Assembly (NCBI GenBank): GCA_001630475.1
Contig: KV419439.1
Span: 225,163-246,170, forward strand
Origin: Sistotremastrum niveocremeum HHB9708
Taxonomy: Eukaryota > Basidiomycota > Agaricomycetes > Sistotremastrales > Sistotremastraceae
DNA: 21,008 nt
Direction of reading: 5' to 3'
The notes beneath the pieces are model-generated. The model saw only the letters and a list, made by a program, of their open reading frames with translations. It did not search any database and had not been told where the DNA came from. This document shows positions 7,547 to 17,066 of the stretch, piece after piece. Every line of letters starts with the position of its first letter. Positions within the stretch are counted from its first letter, which is position 1. A program made the position numbers and the translations under genes.

Positions 7547-10414
7547 TTACTGTGCAGGCGGGGGCCAAGCGATGGGATACGCAGGCGAGCCATGGGGGTA
7601 TACGTATACGGGGTAGGGTGCAGGAAGTGCGTGACCGTGCATGGCTTCTGGATGGCTGTGGCCTTGAGCTGCATGTGCCCAATATCCCTGAGCGTGCGTG
7701 GGAGTCCCATAATGATGCACGGGTGTAGAGGGAATTGCGGGTGGCGGTGCTTCGTAATGAGCCATGTAAGGCTGACGAAAGCTGTGTGGCGCTGGAGGGG
7801 GTGGATACTGGTGGGGATGTTGGGGGCGAGAATACGAGGGCGGTGTAGAGGGGTCAAGATTGGTGGTGTCGGCTAGAGGTCGTCGGTGTAGCGGCACAGA
7901 CGCAACCTTCATTGGAGTCTGGTATTGTGGGACGAGAGCGTGAGCCTGCGAAGGGCCCGAGAGCACTGCACAATCACGCTCTGACTGCGAAGACGGACAA
8001 GTAGCTGGTGATGGAGTCAGTGGTTGTGTTTTGCCAGAAATGAACGGGTCGACGTTGAGGTTCTCTGATTCGTCCACGAGTGTTTGCTGACTGCAGCTCG
8101 TAAGATCATGGAGTGATCTGATGTTCGCTGGTCGAAACGGAGCCGGCGGAGGGGGCTTATCGTCTATGCGAATGGCCTTAGACTTCTGCCCTTTCCGGGG
8201 AGACTTGGGTACAAAAGTCGCTGTTGGTCGCCAGCCAATAAATACTGCATGTACCGCAGCCATATTTTCTTTTGTTGCCAGATCCCACTTTGCTCGAGCA
8301 GCGAGTTCATGAGGTGTTCGTAGGGCCTTCTTTATCATTGTTGGGCCAAACGCCACGAGTCGATCGAGGGTCGCATTAGACATCACATGGGATTCCGCAT
8401 AGAACCAAGAATCCAATTCCAGGCATCTGCGACGTCTCCACTGCAGCAGCAGTGCCTTCAAATCATCGAGAGAGTCTGGCGAAATCACATGGCCTTGCGG
8501 GATCAGAATAGGCTCAGGGTCTTGGATTACACGTGTCTCCGACGCGCTGTAACTCGACCCCTGAGCCTCTAACTGTTTTGATCCCGTCCACGACACACTT
8601 GTCGTACTCTCTTGCGCATCAGCCACTGGAATGTCCATGGCGACGTCTATATTTGGCTCCAAAGTGTTGGAATTCCCGCCAATGAGATATTTTCTAGGTG
8701 AGTTTTTCTTCTTGACGCGGACGCGCAACGAAGGATGACACACGCTACAGCATCGATGAAGCGCAGCCACCTCCGGACGCACTGAGTCTAGTTGAGATCG
8801 TATGTCTCGCTGGACCCAAGCACTGTCGACCCTCATTTCCGCGGAAACTACCCCTACGGCCTTCCGGTCCTCCTCCATGAAGTCGAAGTCCAGATACAGA
8901 TCAAGATCAGTTTTGGGCCGCAGGGTTCGGGCGAGGTATTCATGCAAACATTCTATCAGTGCGTCAGTTATATTCTCTTGATTTGGAAGCGCTCAAACTG
9001 ACCTTTTGAATTAATCATGTTATCTAGTGCGTGTTCCAACTGAGACCGCCGAGTGACTGTGTCGGTGATCTCGTCCTGCTCCTCGTCCTCTCCCTCCTTA
9101 TCCACTGTCTCCTCTTGGGCCGACTTCGTCTGTGCACCGCCCGTCGTCGGTTTTCCCTCCTTCTCAAAGGCCCACCCCGGCAGCAAGAGCCAACATTTGC
9201 CAGTTTTGCCACGACCTCGAGCGGCTCGGCCCCATCGCTGGACGCAAACTGACAGGCTTTTCAGTTTCTGGCCTACAACAACCACAATGGCAACGTCCAA
9301 GGCATTGCAACCCATGCCTGCAGCGTCCGTCGAGCACAATATCCGAATTGAGCCATCTGAAAAGCGCTGCCAGGTATCCTCCTTCCCATCGTCTGACAGA
9401 ATTGCATTAAACGCGAATGCAGCGTCCGCCAATGGCTTGGGTAGTAGAGCCCGGAAGCTCAGCACTGCCTGTATCGTGGCATCCTGCGTTGGAAAGTACG
9501 CTAGGATTTTTGGTATGTCTTCTATTTTTGAATTCCCATCCAGCGACCTGAGCTCGGGCACCAGGTCCATGATATCCAATACCGGATCGTTCGCGTGCAC
9601 CAGCTTCTGAATCACGTATGTTAGCTCCGGCCTTCGACAACCGACGTCTGTGCCCCAAAACGGCCGGTGACCGTAATCGAGCGAGTCCCAGACAGTCCTG
9701 AAGCTCCCCGTTGTCAAAGTGCCAGAGCACGCAACAAACGGTACTGTTGAGCCTGTATAACACCGCATGCGACTGAGATCTTTGTAGGCCTTGCGAAATT
9801 CATCGCCCCATTGCTCAATACAGTGAGCCTCGTCAACCACCATGGCCAACAACCGTTTGCGAAAGTCGGGCTGCGTGCAAAGGGACCGGAAGGCATTCGA
9901 CAGAGCCATCTCGGGAGAGACATACACCAGTTGGTATTCGCCATTTTTGAGATTCTTCCATACTGTTGCCTTGTCTTTGGTAGATTCATTCAGTGCCGCT
10001 GCACGAAGGCCCTTTGCTTGGGCTGCAGCCACCTGATTGAAGGTGAGTACACTGCTTCAAAACTACACGCCCACCGACCTGATCATTCTCTAAGGCTTTC
10101 AAAGGACATATCACAACAACTGTCTTTGTCGTCGCCTGTGCCGCCAAGCCTTCAAATACCAAACTTTTCCCGTATCCTGTACCGGCGACAAAGATCACGT
10201 CTTTTCCGCCCATCACTGACAGTATAGTTCGTGCCTGCCATTCCTCAGGCTCAAACCCCAATTTGAATCTTTTCTTCAGGCTTTTTGCCAGCTCTTTCCA
10301 CTCATCCTCTCCATATTCCTTCACCGGATGCACTCGCTTGCGTGGGGGACGTTTCCGGCGCCTGGAAGGGGATCCAAGCAGGGGACTCCCTTCGAGAGCA
10401 GATATATGAGGCAT
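7547..10414 (-). CDS. RecQ-like superfamily 2 DNA helicase of the element (923 aa)
   Basis: Exons 10414-10079, 10032-9003 and 8952-7547 join in frame across introns of 46 and 50 nt. Helicase motifs run in order: AGTGYGKS (Walker A, residues 77-84), CPLKAL (Ia), VVDEAHC (Walker B, DEAH 179-182), CSGTL (motif III, SGT in place of SAT), ILAYFPT (IV), CSTDAAGMGCN (V, about 345-355) and QRWGRAARG (VI, 377-385). A CCSVC cluster at 523-527 could be part of a Zn site. The last roughly 200 residues are Pro/His/Tyr-rich and low-complexity, unlike cellular RecQ/BLM proteins, and I see no clear RQC or HRDC domain. The N-terminus is basic (RRRKRPPRKR), a likely nuclear signal. The enzyme is expected to unwind DNA with ATP. 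Its place between the TIRs suggests a role in element excision, repair or replication, which is inference. Confidence 0.88.
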
Positions 10415-10821
10415 AGCCTCTTAGTGGGCGACAAAGAGAGATCTGGAGAGCAAATCGTGTGGTGCGGCAGGCTGGCGCGCGAGAGAGCGCGTCAGTCACG
10501 TGATGGGAACGACTGGCCATTAAACTGGTCGATTTATCGTCCTCGCCTGTGCGTCGTCAAAATATTCAAGTGAAGGTATGTATCTTGTCTGGGACATGCC
10601 ACGGTGTGAAACAAAAGTTGTTTATAATTTCATGAGCTCGCACTGCCTTGGGAACCAATGATTCTGAAAATTCAGAGCCTCTTTGAAGATCCCTCATGAT
10701 TTCATACGTGTAGACCGAATTAAATATTTTTTAAATTTGTAATTGATTCTAAAGAGTCACAGTCTATGCCATACAAAATTTCAGAATTATTGAGCGCGTG
10801 TCGTTGAAGTGAGGGCGGCGA
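10415..10821 (-). promoter_or_regulatory. 5' flank of helicase gene and right subterminal region
   Basis: Non-coding. It holds a CACGTG E-box palindrome at 10497-10502 and a CGCGC-GAGAGA-GCGCG inverted repeat at 10476-10491, both within 90 bp of the start codon. A strongly AT-rich stretch follows near 10720-10750. A 10-nt AGAGTCACAG at 10753-10762 also occurs at 4271-4280 in the left subterminal region, in direct orientation. Confidence 0.4.
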
Positions 10822-10906
10822 CGAGGCCTGACCAGAAAGTCCCATGATGGCATAAGCCCCTCCTACGGAGGTGTGGCGGAGTACGAAGCGGGGTTAGAAT
10901 GAGCCT
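10822..10906 (-). repeat. Right terminal inverted repeat
   Basis: Its complement aligns with 4118-4207 (see left TIR). It includes the inverted repeat CCTCC-TAC-GGAGG at 10859-10871, the counterpart of the left-end hairpin. The last bases, AATGAGCCT, supply an ATG in frame with the host exon. Confidence 0.8.
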
Positions 10907-12034
10907 ACGCACAGACTACATCTCTGAGCATTTCACTCCAACGTGGGAAAACTGCTCTGACATCTTGCACCTCCTTTCTCTCCCATTCGACAAATTCATC
11001 GCCCAATGTCTCTGCATAAACAGCCACAACGTCAGATTGGGAAATCACTATGCCATATTCAATAACTCTACAGTCCATTGCTACAATCTGCTTCGGGCCG
11101 ACAAATCCGATGACGTCACGCGCATCCTTTCCCATGTCGATCTGTTTTCCGCTGTGAGATCCTTCGTCCTCGCCGATCGATACGTGTGGGGGTACGAGCG
11201 TGTTCTCGAGTTGATCATCGGCGATCGCACTTCCGATGTACTTCGCCTCCTCAACGAATGCCTTTCGACTTCACGAGTCAATCCCCGATGCGGATCTTCT
11301 GTCTTTCTGGTGGCTGCTCGTTCCCTCTCTCACCTCCCCTCAGACGTCGATCTTTCCTTGATCATCTCGCACATCGCTTGGTATCCGTCACGGTGGGAGT
11401 GGCGCGATGCTAGTAACATGTTGATTACCCATCTCGCGCAGTGCGACATCTCGGCGTTGTCCAAGCGCAGCGCAGTCTACAAGTTCCTTCAGCATTGTGT
11501 TGATCGAGAATTTCGTGACACCCGTGGATGTCGTTTTGACACTAGTGAAGAAACTCGCCACGCTGCTCAAACTCTCTTGGATCGTACGTCTTCCTCTACC
11601 ATTCTCCAAACTCATCTAACATTTGATCAGAACACCGGGCTCTTTTCATTCCTCTACCTCCTCCGTCTCCCCAATCAGCCTCCATCAACCTTACAGAAGA
11701 TACTTCCGAGTCCTCTGAAGATGACTGGTTTCGCCATAGAGCAAATTCAGATCAGTCCGAAGACGGCTTAGCACCCTCGCCGGGTCCCTTGGACCCTGAC
11801 CCTGACAATCCATCGGAGAGGCAGATCTATCCCTTGGACCCTCTACCTTTTTATCCCAACTGTCTAACGGCAAGTGAAGACCATGAGCTCATCGACATGA
11901 CCATGCCGCCCGTACCTCCTGGGTCCGGCTCGTTACCATCTTCGTCTTTCAGTAGAGTGATGACATATCTGAGTCGACCCGCACGCGCTGTGTATAATTG
12001 GCTGCGCTCGCTCAGGAATCCTCAAGACAGATGA
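10899..12034 (+). CDS. DUF6535 protein, C-terminal part, displaced by transposon (copy A)
   Basis: This is the 3' half of the gene that starts at 2239. Coding of target origin resumes at 10907 and continues to 11583. A 47-nt intron follows (11584-11630: GTACGT donor, CTAAC branch site, GATCAG acceptor), then exon 11631-12034. It aligns throughout with copy B, for example FTPTWENC, LLSLPFDKF, DKSDDV and HVDLFSAVRSFVLAD. Without the intron the frame would stop at 11771 in unconserved sequence. The last residues (SEDHELIDM, then about 40 more) extend past the end of copy B. The ATG at 10899 lies in the transposon end and is in frame, so a 362-aa product is possible if a promoter exists. Otherwise this is the orphaned end of a split gene. 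Confidence 0.75.
10907..10917 (+). repeat. 11-bp target site duplication, right copy
   Basis: ACGCACAGACT, identical to 4107-4117. It encodes R-T-D in the resumed DUF6535 frame. Confidence 0.85.
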
Positions 12035-12850
12035 TGATCATTTGCATATTGATGTACTCAATATCTGTCCCATGCACTGCAATAGAATCGAGACTGAAAT
12101 GACTTGATCTGGTGGCTTTCAATGCACACAGATATCTTTGCACCACGATTTCGCGCGATTGCGTCGCTTCAATTCATTGTCTGCTTTCAGTCCTGTTACC
12201 TCGAGATGTGATACCAATATTCGTATTGACCAAGATATAAGAACATCGAGTATACGAGTTTGAATCCGCATATCCTGAAGCACTGCTTAAGCTATCAGAT
12301 TCGTTTCCGACGCATGGTAGAATCTGGATACGGGGTATAGAAAGGGTGGTCAAATATCGCAAGTGTGGCGACGCTGATCTTTTATTTGATGAAGTCGAGT
12401 CCCGGGTAGATATCCTGGGATGCGGAAGGGTGTACAAAATTCGATGGAGAATTTTAGCTAGAACCGAGGCCCACGCCTTCTTCTAGATTTCGGTTGACGA
12501 GAATTGGATCGATGGTCAGGTTGAAGGCCTGGAAGTTTTGCTGGGCCGCACAGTATAATCAAGAGCGTCACGACAGAGAACTGATGGCCGACGTGAAAAT
12601 ATGCTGGGGATGACTCTTCTGCAAAATGAAATGAAGAGGTAGATGGGGAGCAGAGATATCGTCGATTCTAACCGTTACGGAATATCATCCGTCGACACGT
12701 CTGCTATCGAATAAACGTAGGCAAAAATCAGAATCAGCAATACACACGAAAACAACTGACGCACAGAGCGGAAACCACGCTCCTGGATTATCTGGCTCTT
12801 CCACATTCGGAATCCACATCTGACTGACTGTCAAAATCGGCATTCCAGAG
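12035..12850. other. Spacer after DUF6535 copy A, only decayed coding-like pieces
   Basis: No intact gene. On the - strand, a frame from about 12815 reads MWIPNVEEPDNPG and then a hydrophobic stretch before a stop near 12691. Another from about 12540 to 12455 reads QNFQAFNLTIDPILVNRNLE and ends in a stop. The second resembles the C-terminal segment of fungal multi-pass proteins, but I cannot join the pieces with convincing splice sites. This may be a broken gene on the opposite strand to the array. Confidence 0.25.
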
Positions 12851-13470
12851 TCGTGTGAGCCTTGACGAGTCGAGAAGGGAAATTATCGTGGACGTCGTGA
12901 GAGCGTTCAACGGACCAGCCAGACCGAGAAGATAGTGAGGTGAGATATGAGCATCCGGGCAGAAAGCACGAGAGATGATGAAGCCATGATGGAAGAGGCG
13001 ACCAAGGGAGCTGCCGAAATACGCTGAGGATGCGAATTCGTTGCACAGTTGTGGCTGTCGAGCATTGATTTTGATGCCACGAGATTCGCAAGAGGTCTAG
13101 AGTACGTATCAAGTGTACCTTGACTGAGGAATAGCAACAACTGGGAGATCTCTCAGTGTCCAACAGATTTGATTCAACGAGTTTCGACAGTTCTTGATAT
13201 CCAGCGCTTGCGCAAGAAAAGCTCTGATCGCTTCACAGTTCGTCAATGAGCAGACCGTCGAGCCAGATGGCTGATAAGTGGATTGAGTGAGATTCTCGCT
13301 GCACAGACCGGTTTGGAAGAGATAATGGCAGCCATGAAGAGTGTTGAGACGACCGCAAGCAGAAATTGGTCATGGAAAGGAGACGGGGATAACGCTTACG
13401 TCAGCAATTCCCCTGCTGTTTTCAACGATCCAGACTCGGACTGCTCATTCTACACTCTAGCTAGCTGATC
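12850..13470 (+). pseudogene. Degenerate upstream gene remnant, unit B
   Basis: This region aligns by eye with 17940-18600. Short + strand pieces correspond in order: LWLSSIDFDATRFA here with LRLSDFDLKLEQATKFV there, VLDIQRLRKKSSDRF with NLDILRLRESVDDF, and a shared DNAYVS followed by an acidic Ser/Asp stretch containing FYxLA. Stops and frame changes break this copy. The order of conserved protein-like blocks suggests a former multi-exon gene that was duplicated with each DUF6535 unit. I do not recognise the family. Confidence 0.35.
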
Positions 13471-13919
13471 GAAACGTCGGCGGAGATTTCTCAGTGATAC
13501 TCCTGACCCCTTCAAGGGACTAGAAATGGACTTCTGGGCGTTGATGTGTCATTGATACCAGTGAGTGCGTACTAGCTAAGCGTGCCACCTTTTTCTCATC
13601 GTTCGCATGCTAGCTATCATCGTCTAAATTCCGTCTATTTTTGAGTCTGGATTCACTTCTGCACTTCTGATTTCAAGGGCAATCAAATGGCTTCTATATG
13701 TGGTCTTGGTGCCCTGAGCTAACGCGTCCTCGCCGTCCTCGAGCCTCGCGTCCGTGGAGAGAATTTCGAGGGCCCACTTGTGCTGCAATTCATCAGTCAA
13801 TCGATTCATTCTACTCCTCAACGTTGAATGAAATATCTTTGAGCCATTCTGAATCTCTGCCCCGCATGTACAACTCGGTCTCAACCTTCAAGAGATCAAC
13901 CCGACAATCATGGTGGTTT
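13471..13919 (+). repeat. Upstream repeat of DUF6535 unit, copy B
   Basis: It matches 95-477 closely, including TTTCTCAGTGATACT, CCAGTGAGTGCGTACT, TTCGCATGCTAGCTATCATC and ACAACTCGGTCTCA. Unlike unit A, it passes within about 40 bp into the promoter-proximal block, so the 1.4 kb stretch at 478-1850 is missing here. A - strand frame (86 aa, 13884-13624, starting MRPSCTCG) is partly shared with unit A (MRPSCACG), but it is broken there and is probably not a gene. Confidence 0.65.
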
Positions 13920-14294
13920 CGACCCCGCGGAAGCAAAATAAGCGCCGGCACAGCCATGCATTACGTCAGGTTCCGGACCAGATCCCAAAGGCGCCCAGCA
14001 GTTTTGAACGAAAATATTCAGTGCTCCTCCAAATTCACCGAAAAGAAAGGAAGATCGACAAAAACAGATCAACAAGATGTCAATCGGTAGATCATCCTTG
14101 CAAAATGACGTCGTCGTTGCTAAATTGACGAAAAATCGGTCCAAAACGGCAATGAAATGTGCCTGGGAGGGAAATCGCATGAGCGTCAGAAGGATGTCAA
14201 CATGATGCACGCACCGCACAGCTCGAGCTCTGGTCGGGGTCTCAATACTCCTTGTCTCGAACCCCCATCACCCCTCGTCTTGCCTCCCCCACCC
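13920..14294 (+). promoter_or_regulatory. Conserved promoter-proximal region of DUF6535 copy B
   Basis: Matches 1855-2238 and 20300-20664. It holds GAGCGTCAGAAG near 14180, the perfect 19-nt block at 14204-14222 (73 bp before the ATG) and a pyrimidine-rich leader of CCCCCATCACCCCTC type. Confidence 0.5.
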
Positions 14295-17066
14295 ATGTCG
14301 GATTCATCCCCTCCAACCACAGAGCCTCCGCCGACAACGAAGTCAGATGGCGACGCCCATGACGCATCGGTAACGGCACTGTTGACGAGTCAATTCGGTG
14401 CGCTGCTGGATGCTGTGAAGACGCTGAACGTTACCATGGATGGAGTGAAGACTACGCTGGTGGACCACGGGAAGAAATTCGATATCTTGACCAGGGACGC
14501 ACTGAAGAGTAAGCCAATAATAATCCACAATTGAAGAGACGTTGATAAGGCTTTGTAGATGATCAGCCGTATGACCAGAAAGATCTGGATGACGAATCCA
14601 CGTGTATGGCGCTTTATGATATGGTCATGGCCAAGACCAAAGAGAAGGCGGATGAATGGAAAGAGACAATGGAGGTGACTCTGATCTTCGTGAGTCTTCG
14701 TAAGGCACATCTAGACGCGTATGACAAATCAGTATAGATTGCGTTATTCTCAGCGGTGCTCACCGCCTTCCTCGTTCCTGCTACGCAGGCTCTCTTGCCC
14801 AACTCTACTACTTGCGGAAATTCCACGTCCTCTTCGTCGCAGCCTCCTCCGCTCCCACCCCGATCTGCCGAGGCTGTTTGCGCATTTTATTATCTATCAT
14901 TGATTATCGCAGTGAGTAATGATAACACTGTAACGACTTTCGACTCAACTTACGAGGGTGTCAGATAATCATTGCGGTATTATGCGCACTCGGACGTCGC
15001 TGGGTGAGGAAATTGACGATCAAACCGAACGTCAAGACCTGGCGAGAGAAGATGTTCTGGCACATCGAGCGTATGCGCCGAGCCGAAAGCTGGCTCCAGG
15101 CACTCATGGAGGTCCTGTATTGGATGCTCCTGTCCTCCATTGGACTCTTCATGAGCGGACTGCTCTATCAACTGTGGAATGTCTCGCACTCGTTCGAAGA
15201 AACGGCGTCTATACTCCTTGCTACCTGGGCACTGGGTGTCATACTCGTATGCGGCATTATGTCCACGATGATCTCGACCACGTACCACGCTGTCCGATAC
15301 CAGGGCTCGGTGTTCGAAGGCTTGGTCAGTAGGGTCATCGTTGGAGAAGTGAAATTCGAAGTCGGTCTTGCAGGTCGCGTTCAGAGCATTTGGACGTGGT
15401 CCAGGCTGGGAGCTGCGAGAGCGAAGAATTGGTTCGAGCAGCTGAAGATCAAAGACTTGTTGAGAGGCGTGCGCCCGTGGATCAAAACCGTCAAGCTAGC
15501 AAATCTTCTGAAGAGAACAAGTCGATGGATCCGGGCCCTGGTGGGGAGTAAGTCGTGGAAGTCGTTGGGAAGGAGGGCGAGAAACATCTGGTGGAAGAAG
15601 TTGATAGAGAAGTTGAATTTTTCGAAGAAAGCGCGCGAGTGGATCAAAAAGACCAGAGTTGAGGTTGAGTGCGAATCCACAGAGAAACTATTCGCGACAT
15701 ACCTGGATCTGATCGGAGAAACCAGTGATCCTACTCTACTGGATCGTGCGGTGGCCTCTTTGTCGTATCGAGACTGGATGCAGTATGGACGAGGATCGGT
15801 GGATCAGTTGCAGAAGGTCTATACGCGATTGATGGCGACTGATACCTCATTCCGCGTGAAGGAGACGGTCACCGCGCAGATTTCTCGGTTCAGCGCGTGG
15901 ATCCCTAAGAGACGGAAGCAGATAGAGGAGAACAGGGAAGACAGAGCACTCCAAGACGGGTGGGCGAGAGAGGGAGATGAATATTGGATAGCACAATCGA
16001 AGGAAAGAGAGGAAGAAGCGAAGAAAGAAGAAGAAGAAGAAGCCCGAGCAATTCAATTGACGAGGTTCCTCCTCAGCCAACGGAAAGACAACATCTCTCG
16101 TGGGTTCACTCCAACGTGGGAAAACTGCACTCACATCTTCGATCTCCTTTCTCTCCCATTCGACAAATTCGTCGCCAAGTGTCTCTGCATTCACGACCAC
16201 AACATCAACTTGGGAGATCACCAGTACATCTTCTTTTGGTCTGTCAATCATTGCGACGACCTCCTTCGAGCTGACAAATCCGATGACGTCATGCGCATCC
16301 TTTCCCATGTTGATCTCTTTTCCGCTGTGAGATCCTTCGTCCTCGCCGATTCCTACGAGTCTTGGTACGATCGTGTTTTCAAGTTGATCATCGGCGATCG
16401 CAGGACTGAAGTTCTTGGCTTTCTCAACGAATTCCTCTCGACTCCTCGTGATTGGTCCAGTGTCGATTCCGGTGGGGCTTCTGCTGTCTTCCTGATCGCT
16501 GCTGGCTCTCCCCCTAAGTTCCCCTCTGACCTCGATCTCTCCCCAATCATCGTTCACATCGGTCGACATCCTTCATTGAAGAACTGGACGAAAGCTAGTG
16601 ATGCATCGATCGCATATCTCATGCGATGCGACATCTCGGCTTTGTCGGAGCGTCGCGGAGTCCACGAGTTCCTTCAACATTGCGTTGATCGGGATTTTCG
16701 TGACGAGGATGGATACTACTGTGATACGAGTGAGGAAACTCGCCACGCTGCTCAAACTCTCTTGGATCGTACGTCTTCCTTTGACATTCTCCAAGCTCAT
16801 CTAATGTTTGACTAGAACACCAAATTCTCTTCAGTCCTCTACCTCTTCCGACTGCCCCAGGAGCTTCTATCGATAATGCAGAAGATATGCCCCAGTCTTC
16901 GGGCCAGAATCCGTGCCCCAATATCCCAGATTCAGACCAGATTCATCTCCCTCACGACGTCGCCTCGACCTCTGAACCTGACGACCCGCCTGAGACGCAC
17001 ATCCCACTGCCGAGTGAAGACCACGAGCTCATCGACATGAGCATGCCGTCGGAACCTGGCATTTGA
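14295..17066 (+). CDS. DUF6535 membrane protein, intact (copy B, 857 aa)
   Basis: Exons 14295-14508, 14559-14689, 14738-14911, 14965-16768 and 16816-17066 join in frame. Introns are 47-53 nt with GTAAGC, GTGAGT, GTGAGT and GTACGT donors. Order: Pro/Ser/Thr-rich N-terminus; DUF6535 block (LDDESTCMALYD to ALFSAVLTAFLVP, about residues 80-136); membrane segments at about 116-136, 161-185, 220-244 and 255-278; conserved YHAVRY and GSVFEGLVSRVIVG; a Lys/Trp-rich variable linker; conserved MATDTSFRV; a poly-Glu coiled coil; then a helical C-terminal domain (FTPTWENC to HVDLFSAVRSFVLAD) and an acidic Pro-rich tail. The TAG at 16813-16815 is a splice acceptor, not the end, because the next exon is open and matches copy A. 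It stops about 40 residues earlier than copy A (after SEPGI). Function unknown; likely an integral membrane protein with a large cytosolic part. Confidence 0.82.

Larger units (their letters stand above)
4118..10906. mobile_element. 6.8 kb DNA transposon-like element encoding DUF6589 protein and RecQ-like helicase
   Basis: Four observations define the element. It interrupts one exon of a DUF6535 gene. An 11-bp perfect direct repeat flanks it. Its ends are imperfect inverted repeats of about 85-90 bp. Removing it with one direct repeat rejoins the host frame codon for codon, matching the uninterrupted paralog at 16072-16100. Inside are two intact convergent genes, DUF6589 (+) and helicase (-), separated by 98 bp. 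The ends read AGGTTC and (complement) AGGCTC. TSDs of 9-11 bp with long TIRs resemble Mutator-like elements. A helicase-bearing Academ lineage (AcademH) has, as I recall, been described in fungi and is the closest known architecture I can name. I see no reverse transcriptase, tyrosine recombinase or Helitron Rep domain. Assignment to a superfamily is open. Confidence 0.85.

Noticed and set aside
7454-7876. 140-aa + strand frame downstream of DUF6589
   Set aside because: It is the antisense of the Pro/His/Tyr-rich helicase tail, with biased composition and no independent support.
9053-9610. 185-aa + strand frame
   Set aside because: It lies wholly antisense to the helicase core motifs V and VI, so it is a shadow frame.
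4271-10762. AGAGTCACAG shared by left and right subterminal regions as a transposase binding site
   Set aside because: There is only one 10-nt match on each side, in direct rather than inverted orientation, and with no further copies, so it may be chance.
4118-10906. Helitron, Crypton or retrotransposon as the nature of the insertion
   Set aside because: Helitrons make no target duplication and carry a Rep domain; Cryptons carry a tyrosine recombinase and lack long TIRs; no reverse transcriptase, integrase or LTR is visible. The long TIRs and 11-bp duplication fit none of these.
11631-11771. Unspliced reading of copy A tail ending at 11771
   Set aside because: This frame is not conserved in copy B, whereas the spliced frame to 12034 shares SEDHELIDM with it.
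16018-16042. GAA-rich run as a microsatellite
   Set aside because: It is in frame, encodes the Glu/Lys coiled coil that is also present in copy A with different codons, and is explained by the protein.
15847-16569. 240-aa - strand frame
   Set aside because: It is antisense to DUF6535 copy B. Its length comes from the low-complexity GAA-rich coiled-coil region and the frame's codon bias.
16813-16815. TAG as the end of DUF6535 copy B
   Set aside because: It is the acceptor end of a 47-nt intron (GTACGT donor at 16769, CTAAT branch). The next exon stays open and matches copy A, where the same intron lacks the stop.
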